Origin: Branchiostoma lanceolatum
Taxonomy: Eukaryota; Chordata; Leptocardii; Amphioxiformes; Branchiostomatidae
Length of the DNA stretch: 64,000 nucleotides
Direction: 5' to 3'
NCBI RefSeq assembly: GCF_035083965.1
Contig: NC_089723.1
Location: 39,005,193-39,069,192, forward strand
In this document: positions 47,301 to 57,960 of the stretch, one piece after another
Numbering within the stretch: position 1 is the stretch's first letter
Layout: the number at the start of each line of letters is the position of its first letter
Program-made: the position numbers and the translations under genes
The notes under the pieces: model-generated
The model's input: the letters and a program-made list of their open reading frames with translations, nothing else
The model's database searches: none
What the model was told of the DNA's origin: nothing

Positions 47301-50300
47301 GGTAGAGATCCCAATCTGGTAGAATTGCAGAATCTAACGGTAGAGATCCTAACTTTTTGTGTGCATGTGATTGTGAATTCATGTGACACTAGATTAATGA
47401 ATGAACTTATTATGACAAGTTGAAACTCGGGACTTATAAATGGGAGACCACCCCCTAACACATCCTTAGCATCGAGACTCTGACTGCGATCTCAATCAGA
47501 TCACAATCTGTAACCTGACATTCTCATGAATTCCTTTGTACTAAATTTTGTTTAACACGTCTTCAGGGCATTGTAGACAGCCAAAAAGCTAAAGGAGGAG
47601 GGGAAGGAGGTGTATCTGCTGTACAAAACTTATGGCACTTACTCCTTGCCCCAAGAGCTATGTAACACTCAAAAATCACGACCGCAGTATGTACACATGA
47701 ATTCCTTTAGACTCTAATCTTTTATGAATGTCTTCAGGGTACTGAAGGTGGCCACAAAGCTGAAGGAGGAGGGTAAGGAGGCGTACTTCGCCATCGCAAG
47801 CCGATCAGACTTCTACAGTCAGCTGTCCGAGTTCGGCCTGGACTCCAGCAGCTCAGACAAGCCGGTCGTGGCCGCCAGGGACAAGAGTGACGACAAGTTC
47901 ATCATGAAGGACGAATTCAGGTAAGTCCTTGGAATGTAGATGTTCTGAATCCCTTATTATTTTTCTGGGTGAGGTATATATTTTTAAAAATCGTGAGTCA
48001 TGTATTATTTCGTTGTATAGATTTATGTCATTTGTTAATAATTTCAAGTGTCAAGAAGAAACCATCGCACGAAATAGGAACAAGTTAAGTAGTCATTATA
48101 GACAATGAGGTGAACTTCAAAATGTATTCAAATACTAGCATGTGTGTGTGTGTGTGTGTGTACTCTTATGTTAGCATATTATACAGTTGTGTTAATGTTC
48201 TTTTATTCCGTTGAATAAAGATTTGAAAAAAAAAATGTTCTGAATCAAAGTTGAATTGCAATTGCCAACACCAAAATTGAACTCATCAAAATTTTCGACT
48301 GATCAGCTCCAGTCTTTGTCAAATTGCATTTGGGAGATGGCGGGCTCCAAAACTGTAGACTTGCAATTTACTTGAATGAAAGCATACCCAAGCTTCTATG
48401 GCTTGGGTATTTGAAGACAGTTTCGTTCCAAATTGCTTGTGAAATTTCTGCCAACGTGGAATATTTCAGATACATAGTAACAGAAAAAAGCATGTTCATC
48501 CCGGACTCTTGGCCTTGATAAGAAATGCCGCTTACTTTTTTCTCTCCAGCGTTGACAACCTTGAGAAGTTTGTTCGAGACTTCCTGGACGGGAAAGTCAA
48601 GAGGTACCTGAAGTCTGAACCTGTTCCAGAAGATAACGATGGACCAGTCAAGGTAAGAAACAACACATGTGCTTCTCTCACTTGTGCTTCTCTCACCTGT
48701 GGATATCTCACCTGTGTTTTCTCACTATCTTATGGTAAGGAACATTGATGGATAATTAAAGGAGAATTCCACTCAGTAAGCGGGTATTTTTTTCTGATAA
48801 ATTATGCTTTTCTAAAAACAAATACGCCCGAGTTTTGACTGAATTACCTCTTAGGACTTTTCGACAGTAATCCTTTTCAAATCCATGTAATCCCCCACAG
48901 ACCCGCTCTTTCTACTCTGTTGTATACGCATGCGCACTAGTCCAAACACGGAACAGACGACAAAACTGTCATGGCCGCCACAGACTCGGATGAGTTGGGT
49001 CCTAATGATATCAGGCCATTTGCCTTTAAGCCTGAACATGATTCAGGACAATTAGAGAATGGCGATTGGAAAGAAGACCCTGCCGGAGCCTCCGCTGGAG
49101 CTGGGACCGCCACAAAAGCAGAAGCGGCATAGGACGGCCGCGGTGACCAGACGGAGGGTTCGCGGCTAGATCCTGGGGAGCTACACGAGGAATTCCATCC
49201 CCTCTGTCTCATGAGGTCTGCACTCAGACTGCACTTATACGGTGACATAACCTTGGAATACAAGATGTCAGAGTGCCATTAAACAATAGGTAAATGTTGT
49301 TACTTTGTTTCTGTCCGTTTTATTTTGCATATCTACAACATCGACCTGTGTGTCAGGCAAGGACTCATGATAAGCTCACGAAAACGCGAGGCGGACTTTG
49401 CGACGTTCTTACCTGGGGTGCTGGCTGCATAGTAGTCGTACCACTGTATAACCCGATATATTACGTACCGAGAAGTTTTGAATAAGCTTTCTTGATGCAT
49501 CTTGTGTGAAGAAATGGACAGTAATTTTGTAATTACTTGCATTACTAAGGGTGAAAAGTCGGAAAATGTTACACAGTGTGGGAGGGGGGCTGTCAGTGCA
49601 ATACCAAGATCTGAAAATTATCAGACTAAACAAAAATGGCCAGATATTGTCTACATATTCACATAGATGTGTAGTAAGGATAAGGAAAATATTGTGCACA
49701 TATTCAAATAGATGTGTAGTAAGGATAAGGGAAATATTATTTGGATAAATAAATCATAAAAAAAGACAACATTCTCGTCCTTCTGCAGAGTACTTGTATT
49801 AATCTTGATACAAGAAAAAACATGTAACATTACAATTTACATGCATTTTTTGTTTCTCCCAGGATCTTACGATACTGACAATTCACATGCTGGGTTCACA
49901 AACGACGCCTAGGAAGAACAGTGTGCCGTGTGGTTCTATTCTGTGTGGTCAGCAGGATAAGGCAGGCCTATCCATCTGAAGATGGGACATACATAGGTTT
50001 TCTTGAGGCAGATAAGTAGGTCACTAGGTGAGAAGAGCATGTAGGTTTAGATATCATGGCCAAAATTGTATTTACAGAATTAGGACATTTTGCTGCTAAG
50101 ATGTTTCGCCATCACCTGTCCAGTTGGTCTATAAATCAGTTTGTATTCTTCTAACTCAATACTGTAAGTATTAGAATTAGGGTGAGGGTTTAGCTGGTAA
50201 GTCAAAGAACAAACTTGATAACAGTCTTACATGTACACAGGGGTTTCCAAACTTCTAACACTGCATAACAGGTGTGTTTCAACCAAATATAAAAAACTGT

Positions 50301-53300
50301 CTAGTACCTGTATGTATTCATTTTTATATATTCATGGTTTATAGTTAAATTTATATGGCAGGCCGAATGGAAACCTTAGCTATTGTCCAAGTATCATTAT
50401 TTCTACATTCCTTTGAACTAGTTGTACAGCAAGGAAGACATATACATGTATATTACAAGGATATACAATTATATTTCTGAATAATTTCTAAAAATGGCTT
50501 GTGTTTACATTTGAGACAGTATTGTTGGACACACATAAACTTGTGGTGGTTGTAAAATGGAATATTTACTTCTGAGATATGTAGGCAGGACATTTATTAA
50601 TAAAATGCTCCAATGGATATACAATTGGCAACTTGTCCTCATCAATCTAATAAACAATACTAAGTATCTACCAGGACCTATATCATGTAAACTACTGTTG
50701 ACATGTTCATGTTACATGTTCAAGCATCAATATGTATAGTCTAGTATTTGCACATTTTATGTGTCTATAGCAGAGACAGCACCAGAATTTTCAAAACATT
50801 TCAAAACATAAACTACATATACATGTAGTTTAGTCATGTAAGGCATGTATGCTGAAAAAAAAAAAACAGTACAAAAATGAGGAAAAAATTAAATTGACTA
50901 CAGAATGATTGAGCATATAAAGGGGCTGGCTTATGGTCTTCAAAACTTGTTTGGTACTGCGCAATAGCTGCCTGTTTGTCTGGCCTGGGAATGTGGGCAA
51001 TGTTAGGGGGGTAAGTCTGGCTTTGGGAGCACCTGGTCCCCCCAGTACTCATTGGACTCCCGGCGCCTGTGCACGACAGCCTCCAACAGCATTCTTCTGA
51101 AAGTGTAGTCCTTCTCGTAGATGTTCTTCACCACATCATCCCTTTGCCTTTTGCTGTAGCCCAGAAGCCACTTTAGATCACCTGCAGAGAGAATGTATTC
51201 TGAAGTCAACTACATCTTTGTGATTCGTAGAGTTAATTCATTGATACAGAGGTGCCAAAATAATGCTAAGCCGGCAATTTTCCTTCACATTAAAAAGAAA
51301 AATCATGAAGATGTACGATTGTACACTACTTGTATTATACAGCTTGACATTTTGTCCAAAAACAAAGAACATTATTATATTACTTGTTTAGTTAGCCATA
51401 GAATTTCAAAGTCACTCTAAGAAAAGGTTTATAATTCATTGTTTACTATTCTATGCTATGCATACAAAAATATTTCTGTACACTTACATCTTTAGGTTAC
51501 TGGTTAGGTGCACCGGTACCAGTGCAGTAATTATCCAAACAATGAATGTCAGGCCCTGCTAGTATCATACACTTTTTTTCCCTCTTTTTTACCATAAGAA
51601 GTAATCTTATCAATGACACACAATATGACAGCCGAGCCCTAGATAAAATTCAATGTTGTCATTGCAAGAAGTAAGTGTCCATAGATGATAACAAGCTAGA
51701 GATGTTACATCATTTTCTACATTATATAAATTACACTAAAAAAAACACTACCTTTTGTCTTGGGCGTTTCCCTGGGCTTTTCCTTGGATTTTCTTTCCTT
51801 GGCGTCCTTACCATTTCTATCAAAAAAACAAAATGACAGTAATGTATTTACTGAAAATATACGCATCAATCATGAAATCATTAAGACAGACATTCTGCGT
51901 CATATAGATATAGATAGATACATAGTTTATGTAATCAGAGTACAAATGGAAGTCATATGTTGACCTGAAATAAGCCAGATCAAATGAATCATGGCGGTGT
52001 CTGTTAGTGTGGCCAACCTCAGACACAATTTCTCACAAACTCTATAACTATAAGCTTGAAAGCTTATAGAGTTTGCGAGAAATTGTGTCAAGCTATATGA
52101 TTGTTAAAACAATCATAAAGCTTGACTATCATATATCCTGGAATGTACACAAAAATTTTGAAGTCTAATACAGAGATTCGAGTACTTGAGAAGTTAAGTA
52201 AGGAGTTGAATTTAGACCAGACCAAATGTCAATAACAAAAACAATGGAGTCCATGACAAATCAGCACGTCTGCTTGCATAGCCCATTTCTGGCCCTAATT
52301 TCTCGCTAACGGTTGATGTGCCTAGCTAACAGAAGCAGTCGGGTGACTATCATATATCCAGGAATGTACAGAAAAAGTTTGAAGTCGCAAAGGTCTTGGA
52401 ATCCAGAGATCTTGGCACTTTATTGTGGAGTTGTAGGTCACCATTATGTAAACATCCAGGCAAAATGCATATGGCGTCGATTAGAAATGAGCCATCTTCT
52501 GGCCCGAATTTCTCGCCATCGGTTGACTCTATAAGCTAACGAAAGCAGTCGAATGACTATCATATATTCAGGAATGTACGCAAAAAGTTTGAAGTCGCTC
52601 ACATCTTGGAATACAGATATTTTGACACTTTAGAGTGGAGTTGAATGTAGGTCACCATTATGGCAGGCGAAATGGCGTCGATGATAACTGAACCATCTTC
52701 TTGCCGAATTTCTCGCTACCGGTTGTGCCGATAAGCTAACCAAAAATAGCCGAGTGACTATCACATATTCAGGAATGTACACACAAAGTCTGAAGTCGCT
52801 GGTGTTTGGGAGGACAGAGATCTGGGCACTATAGTGAGGAGCTTTTTGTAGGTCCCATACCCAGGCAAAATGGCGGCGATGATAACTGAGCCATCTTCTG
52901 GCCCGAATTTCTCGCTAACGGTTAATCTCATACGCTAACGAAAATAGCCGAGTGACTATCATATATTCAGGAATGTACACACAAATTCTGAAGTCGCTGG
53001 TGTTATGGAGGACAGAGATTTTGGCACTATAGTGAGGAGCCTTTTGTAGGTTCCATACCCAGGTAAAATGGCGGCGATGATAACTGAGCCATCTTCTGGC
53101 CCGAATTTCTAGCTAACAGTTCATTTGATACGCTAACAAAAATAGCCGAGTGACTATCATATATTCAGGAATGTACACAACAAGTTTGAAGTGTATCGGC
53201 TCTTGGAATACAGAGTTTTTGGCATTCTTAAAAATACCTTTTTGCTATCTAAAATGGCTACTTGTATGCGTGTAGAAAATACTACAGAAGGACAACAACA

Positions 53301-56282
53301 ACAACAACAACATAAAATCAAAAAGCGCTGGCCAGGCAGTTCTGATAACGATTGTACACACACATTTGGTCTACTCAAAAATGTATTCCTGAACTTCATA
53401 GCATCGTCATCTATACCAGTACCAACCTGTTTTCTCATCGGGGTCCATGCTGGCATGCCCTCCCTCCATGCTGGCAAGCCCTCCCCTCGGTACCGCACCG
53501 CGCATTGAATTCTGGGATTGTTGGATGGATCCTTCGGGGGTTTCATGCCTTGATCACTATCATGTAGCGCCTTGCGTTCAGGCTCCCACTCATGGTAAAT
53601 TTTACAAGACAAACTAGATCCAAGGATAACAATTCATTCTCAGAGGAATGACAATTCCCGCTTACAGAGTGGAATACTCCTTTAAGTTCTTTATACACAA
53701 CCAATACATAACCACCTGCTGATGTTTTGGTGACCATTTGTCATCTGCCTCAGGGTAAAACTGACTGGTTCCACTTTGCACTTCAGCTAGGTGTCGCTGC
53801 TGCAGTGTAAAGAATGCAGTCCCAAACGTGACAGAGTTTATATCCCCCTCTAAAAGAACCTGTAAAAGAACCCAGCACAGTTATCAAGAAGAGTAGGGTG
53901 TGCTTGGCTAAAAACGCGAGCCATGGCGAAGCCGCATTGCACTAGTACTACCTACTTGAAAAAGCATTATGCTTCACCTCTGTGTAGGGTGACTGCTTTA
54001 CCTTCTTTTTCATCTTCCATAGCAGGGATTGGGGAAGCATCATAATGTTTTTTGTTTTTTCTAGACTGTCGTGGCGGAGAACTTCGATGAGATTGTGATG
54101 GATGAGAACAGAGACGTCCTGATCGAATTCTACGCCCCGTGGTGCGGACACTGCAAGAACCTGGCGCCCAAATGGGACGAGCTCGGAGAAAAGGTACGGT
54201 AGAGTTTGTTTATTCATGAGATGCTTCACTGAACTTCACCTTGAACCAAACAGCATTGTTACAGACAGGGGACCAAATAATGTAATGGGCATAAATTTCC
54301 ACCTTTTCAGCTCTGGAAAAATGAAACTTATTACATTATTTGGTCCCTTGCCCATTTCAGAACTTGTATCTTGCTTAGGAAGAGTCTCTCCTTCCAGAAT
54401 TTGGCCATTTCATGATTTCACAAATAAAAGCAGAGACTGGCACCGTTACAATGGACAGTTGGTCAGATAAACATACTGTAATAATTGCTATAACTTTAAG
54501 AAAACTAATCAACACTATCAAATGCAGATACATGATAAGTACTAATTAGATTAACTGGATATTTTGCCTTCTCAATGTTGATTATCAAAGTTGTATAAAG
54601 TAGAGTGGACTCATTCCTCAAGGTAACCGACATCTTTCACACTGCAGTCATCCCTTAGTAAGACATGAGGAGCCGCGTAGTTCCTGTTTAGAACTTTTAT
54701 TCGGCCTGTCACGACGGGTTTTGCTGTGTCGGCGTCTCCAAGTGTACAGACTAAGATTAATATCAGAAGTTGAGTATAGTTTGTTCTGCATGTACTTCAG
54801 CTTATTGGTGTTATATTTGTTGTTCCAGTTGAAGGATACAGACAGCATCGTCATCGCTAAGATGGACGCTACAGCCAACGACACACCGGGCGCCTTCAAA
54901 GTGACAGGGTGAGTCTGTTTGTTTGTACCTCACTTATTCATCACCATCTTTCAGTTACATTACACCCCATTTCCACTGGAGGCTGTTAAGGGACCGGATA
55001 TTTGACAGACTGCTCAAAAGAAATTTCATATTTAAAGAGCGATTATTTTAAAAATTCTTTATATTTTGATTTCTTTACAAATCATACTTTACCACTATGC
55101 ATCATATTCCAGTTATAAAATCAAGGGTCACACAGATCTAATTTTAAGCACTCAGCGATAATCGTGTGGTGAAAAGGGCCTTGAGTAAATCATTAAATGA
55201 TAGGTGTCTTGACAAGTGCTGTAGTTCTGTTTTGTATCCGAATACAGTACATTATTCTTTGTGACACCATCATAAGATGATTACATTAAAGTGCTTTGTT
55301 TGTTTTGTTTGTGCCTTTATTTAAACTCGATATTTATCTCTATCAGCCACTTGTGTCTCACTATTCCTTTTGTCCACTCTCTTCGCAGGTTCCCAACGAT
55401 ATTCTGGGCACCAGCAGGTGGCAAAGATAATCCAGAAAAATACAATGTGAGTAATTTTACCTCAGCTATTTTCAGTTCACTTTGATGATTAGTTGTGACT
55501 CAGTTTGTCTCTACCAGACAATTTTTTCTTCCCTCCAAGATGTCTGGTAGAGAATAACACACGTAAACATCTTGATGATAAACATCTAGACAATGATTTA
55601 AACCTCCTTGGTCTTACACAGTCACGTCACTGTGAAGAGCCATCTAGCAGATGCCTCAAACATTGCAGGAGCAGTGACCATACTGCTCATACTACTATAC
55701 ACCTGTTGATATCAGACTTGGTCACTAAAGGTCTTCTTTCATGTATTACTCAAGTGGGTACCCTAAAAGAGTACCAACCCAAAAAGTGAAAGCTTTTTTA
55801 CAAGATGTAGGGTAAATCTGCTCAACATAGAATGAATGATATGAATGCATTTGCTGTAGTTTCATTAGATCTAGGAACATTTATTCACTATCTTTACTTG
55901 GTAACTGATTTCCAAGGTAGCCCTTTTAACATTGCCTTATGAATGAAACCTTGATGCAGACTGTGTTACTTCCGAAAATATCAGGTTAGGTTGGTATAAC
56001 TCAGTATATTGGAGTTTCCTTTTTTCACAACCAGTAAATCCTCACCTACTGACGTTACTTATAGCGGCGAGAAGCAGTACTCGTCAGAAGCTCTGAAAAA
56101 GGTGTCTGACAGACACCAAAACGTCAGCAGGTGAGGATTTACTGTTTGGGAAACAAGAAAACTCCAGTATCCAGACTTTGTTACTGATTGTTGCCTTTAT
56201 TTTCCTGCAGGGTGGGCGAGAAGTTGACGACTTCATGTCCTTCCTTAAGAGGAAAGCCACACACGCGAAGGACGAGCTTTGA
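41381..56282 (+). CDS. PDIA3: Protein disulfide-isomerase A3 (ERp57), complete
   Basis: Fourteen exons in consistent phase: 41381-41520, 42546-42633, 43256-43382, 43787-43894, 44485-44611, 45214-45327, 46372-46472, 47111-47132, 47738-47920, 48550-48652, 54065-54193, 54829-54908, 55389-55446, 56211-56282 (TGA). The product is 483 aa (human 505). It starts with a signal peptide ([18 protein letters not shown]), then thioredoxin domain a with CGHC at 48-51, domains b and b', domain a' with CGHC at 398-401, and ends in KDEL for ER retention (vertebrate PDIA3 ends QEDL). Cis-proline sites GYPT and GFPT are present. It oxidises and isomerises disulfides of glycoproteins handed over by calnexin/calreticulin. 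An ERSE-like site upstream fits unfolded-protein-response control. Introns hold SINEs, a LINE tail, Penelope-type remnants, tandem repeats and antisense exons. Confidence 0.96.
42330..42530 (+). repeat. LINE 3' tail in PDIA3 intron 1
   Basis: The frame RTIIEWNSL (AGAACTATCATAGAGTGGAA) matches the C-terminal motif of CR1/L2-type ORF2. A short 3' UTR with GTGTGATATAACCAGCTGCT follows, ending just before the exon 2 acceptor. Confidence 0.55.
42985..43200 (+). repeat. tRNA-derived SINE in PDIA3 intron 2
   Basis: The head has box-A-like GTGCGTGGTTAGCGGCC and box-B-like GAGTTCAATCCCGG with pairing T-arm flanks (GCCGCGAGTTC..). A body containing AGGACTGGACTTTAAGCCGT follows. There is no tRNA fold throughout, so it is a SINE rather than a tRNA gene. 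Confidence 0.6.
43858..44160 (+). repeat. Tandem duplication of exon 4 end and donor
   Basis: AAACTTCGAGGCCAGCGTCG plus GTCGGTAAGA and about 100 bp of downstream intron (GGAACGCTGCTTTCTTGAAA) recur at 44030-44160. The second copy has a donor site but no acceptor, so it cannot be an exon. Confidence 0.85.
44655..44950 (+). repeat. tRNA-like SINE in PDIA3 intron 5
   Basis: The head runs from GTGTCCC to GGACAC, with box A TGGTGTAGTGG, a perfect T arm CTGGGGTTCAAGCCCCAG, and an enlarged anticodon region. The body has CACTGCCAGTGGACAAG and AAAACGGAGATGGGCACCGC. Confidence 0.6.
45500..45620 (-). repeat. Penelope-type LTR fragment with hammerhead-like core
   Basis: The minus strand reads CTGAAGA, A, GAGTGA (loop TGGATG) TCACTC, GAAAC, GTC: the same layout as at 39028, including the extra A. 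No GIY-YIG or RT frame is nearby. A shorter, weaker version occurs at 46690-46735 (minus). Confidence 0.5.
47567..47640 (+). pseudogene. Decayed tandem copy of PDIA3 exon 9 start
   Basis: CTTCAGGGCATTGTAGACAG followed by CTAAAGGAGGAGGGGAAGGA matches exon 9 at 47738 (GGTACTGAAGGTGGCC.. CTGAAGGAGGAGGGTAAGGA). The upstream intron (ATGAATTCCTTT..) is duplicated too, at an offset of about 170 bp. The copy has an in-frame stop and lacks the exon 9 3' part. Confidence 0.75.
48754..49290 (+). other. Intronic segment with a small ORF, element-like edge
   Basis: The segment starts with AAAGGAGAATTCCACTC and GTAAGCGGG, found inverted at 53657-53685. The ATG at 48971 opens a 53-aa frame beginning [19 protein letters not shown] and ending in TAG. 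I do not recognise it; it may be a gene fragment carried by a repeat. Confidence 0.3.
51003..53859 (-). CDS. Antisense exons of an unidentified gene nested in PDIA3 intron 10
   Basis: On the minus strand: exon 53859-53716 (48 codons, [17 protein letters not shown] to [10 protein letters not shown], phase 0 both ends); possible exon about 53591-53431 ([32 protein letters not shown] then a GTTGGT donor); exon 51816-51752 (lysine-rich, [20 protein letters not shown]); last exon 51181-51003 ([34 protein letters not shown]) with a stop. The last two join in phase with good splice sites. The join from the second to the third exon is not in phase, so an exon is missing or one edge is wrong. The first exon also lies upstream and is not found. 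No family is recognised; short tryptophan/proline motifs leave it open. Confidence 0.45.
52022..52089. repeat. Imperfect hairpin
   Basis: GACACAATTTCTC and CAAACTCTATA are mirrored by TATAGAGTTTG and GAGAAATTGTGTC around an inner TAAGCTTGAAAGCTTA. A second small hairpin, ATGATTGTTAAAACAATCAT, follows. Confidence 0.7.
52125..53200 (+). repeat. Tandem array of about 205-bp units
   Basis: Five to six units share TGACTATCATATATTCAGGA, ATGTACACAAA, TTTGAAGTCGC, GCCATCTTCTGGCCCGAATT and TCTCGCTAACGG. Units near the 3' end are more alike. The array lies in PDIA3 intron 10 and also within the intron of the antisense gene. Confidence 0.85.
56035..56150 (+). repeat. Penelope-type hairpin remnant in PDIA3 intron 13
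   Basis: CAGTAAATCCTCACC and GGTGAGGATTTACTG enclose CTGAAAAAGGTGTC TGA CAGACACC AAAACGTC, a degenerate form of the hammerhead-like motif. An acceptor-like TATAG and donor-like AGCAGGTGAGG flank it, but it is not a coding exon. Confidence 0.55.
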
Positions 56283-56929
56283 GTCGACACAAACAGCAGA
56301 AAAAATAGAAAACAAACTCCACGTAGTCATTACAGTGCAGATAGCTTTATTATGTATATGTCAGCAGATGCAGAGACATGAAAAAGAAAAACTATTGTGG
56401 TCTTCGTAACATCACCCCGCTGTAGCAGTATGTAACATTTTTGTGTTTTATGTCGCACGTGACTCCCAATCTGTAGTCTTACACCGCTACAACGTGTACA
56501 TGTACTTGTAGCTAGCTGAAAATGCGACATTTTGTGTATTGCAATCTCTATAAAGCCTAGCACTAGGCTAGATTATTTGATTATGCTTAGATCTTCAAAT
56601 CTTCTCTGTAGATATCTTTCTTATAAAACAAAAAGGGGATGGGCAGTCATAATCACAAGCATGTATAACACAAGAAGCAAAAAGCACCCTCTAAGATCAC
56701 CTAAATTTCTTAAAGATTTGTAGTGTGTAAGACTTTCAGAAGCAGCTAGCTATGGAATGTCAACTTTGTAAGAAAAGTAGGTACAAAAAGAGAGTAAGTC
56801 TGAGAAATCTGTTTTCAGGTATAACTTACTGTATCTCACTTTGTGTTACACATTGTGTGTCTGAGGTCTTCATTCCTACTAAAACAAAAGCCTTGAAACA
56901 TTCCGAGTAAAGGTGGGAACATGAAGCAC

Positions 56930-57100
56930 AAGATAAAAGTTACTCAAACAACTGGATGGATTTTGAAAATTGTCAGATGTTTCAGGTACATTGTAGCTAC
57001 CACTACCTTTCGTCAGTGTCTGTAGTAGTGGAGGCTATTTGAAATGTCTGACCATTTTCAAAATCTTCCCAGTTGCTTGAGTAGCTGTTATCTTGTGTTT
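56930..57100. repeat. Inverted pair of Penelope-type LTR ends
   Basis: ACTCAAACAACTGGATGG..ATTTTGAAAATTGTCAGATG is mirrored by TGTCTGACCATTTTCAAAAT..GTTGCTTGAGT. The minus strand carries CTGACGAAAGGTAG..CCTGAAACATCTGAC. The sequence closely matches the arms at 38292 and 39090, so it is the same family with its interior lost. Confidence 0.7.
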
Positions 57101-57479
57101 TTTTACTACCTGGATGGCTAACCTTCATCAACATACAAAATGATGTATCAGTTGTGAGGATTCATGTTTTTGTTTTGTTATATCATTTGTAGCTAAAGCA
57201 ACAAGCCAACAACTACATGTTATATCTTCTCAATTCAATAATAATTCTATGCCACTCCACACAATAAGACCATTTTGTGAGTCCAAAGGCTTGTCTGAGT
57301 CTGACTGCAGCTTTTTCCATTGGTGGGACCATCGTTAATGTGATGTGAGATTTTCGGACATTACAATCATGATTATGAAACGGAAACATTTCATGTTCAA
57401 CTCACACTACCAAGTGTTCACATGATGACAATAAATTGTGGTGAGCCTTACCTTTGTTGACTAGTTCATTTTTGTGTTT

Positions 57480-57960
57480 GCATCCCGGGACCGGTAAACC
57501 TATTCTCCAAGCAGAGGTTTCGGTCGAGTAGGGTAGGAGTGTCCGGGATTTTTCACGTCGCTCCCCGAACACTCCTACCCTACTCGACCGAAATCGCTGC
57601 TTGGAGAATAAGGTAAACCACCTCATGGCGTAACACACCGGGTTAGTACTGAAGAGTACAAGCTGCATATCTGGACAGATTTATTTGATCCACTCACACC
57701 AGGAAGGACCCCTGCTATTTTCAGTAAGTGCGGTGAGATCTTAAATCTGCTTGAGGTTTGGCTCTCCTCAAACATGGGACCTCCATTTATCATCCTATCT
57801 GTGGGACATCCCTAGCTGAAGCTAGGTACTCACACCTGATCTGCTGACTTTAGTGAGAAAATTGGTGCAAAGTGCCTTTCCCAGGGGCACGACATGGGTA
57901 CCTGCCAGGGATTTGAACTCAGTACATCATCGGATGCCAGTCTAGCAAGCTTGGATCACC
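57480..57960 (-). repeat. SINE (same family as 29990) split by a MITE
   Basis: The body words GTAAACCACCTCATGGCGTA, AGTACAAGCTGCA and GGCTCTCCTCAAACA match the 30000-30360 copy. GGTAAACC occurs on both sides of the MITE at 57501-57610, showing that the MITE inserted later. Confidence 0.75.
57501..57610. mobile_element. Palindromic MULE-type MITE with 8-9-bp TSD
   Basis: TATTCTCCAAGCAGAGG.. ..GCTGCTTGGAGAATA with inner arms CGAGTAGGGTAGGAGTGT / ACACTCCTACCCTACTCG. The flanks CGGTAAACC and AGGTAAACC match at eight of nine positions. Confidence 0.85.

Noticed and set aside
53884..53937. ATG ([15 protein letters not shown]) as start of the antisense gene
   Set aside because: It would need a 12-nt intron to join the exon at 53859; read through, it meets a stop.
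56070..56130. Exon-like segment with a TATAG acceptor and AGCAGGTGAGG donor in PDIA3 intron 13
   Set aside because: Joining it in phase 0 gives a stop, and PDIA3 reads correctly without it; the sequence is a Penelope-type hairpin remnant.
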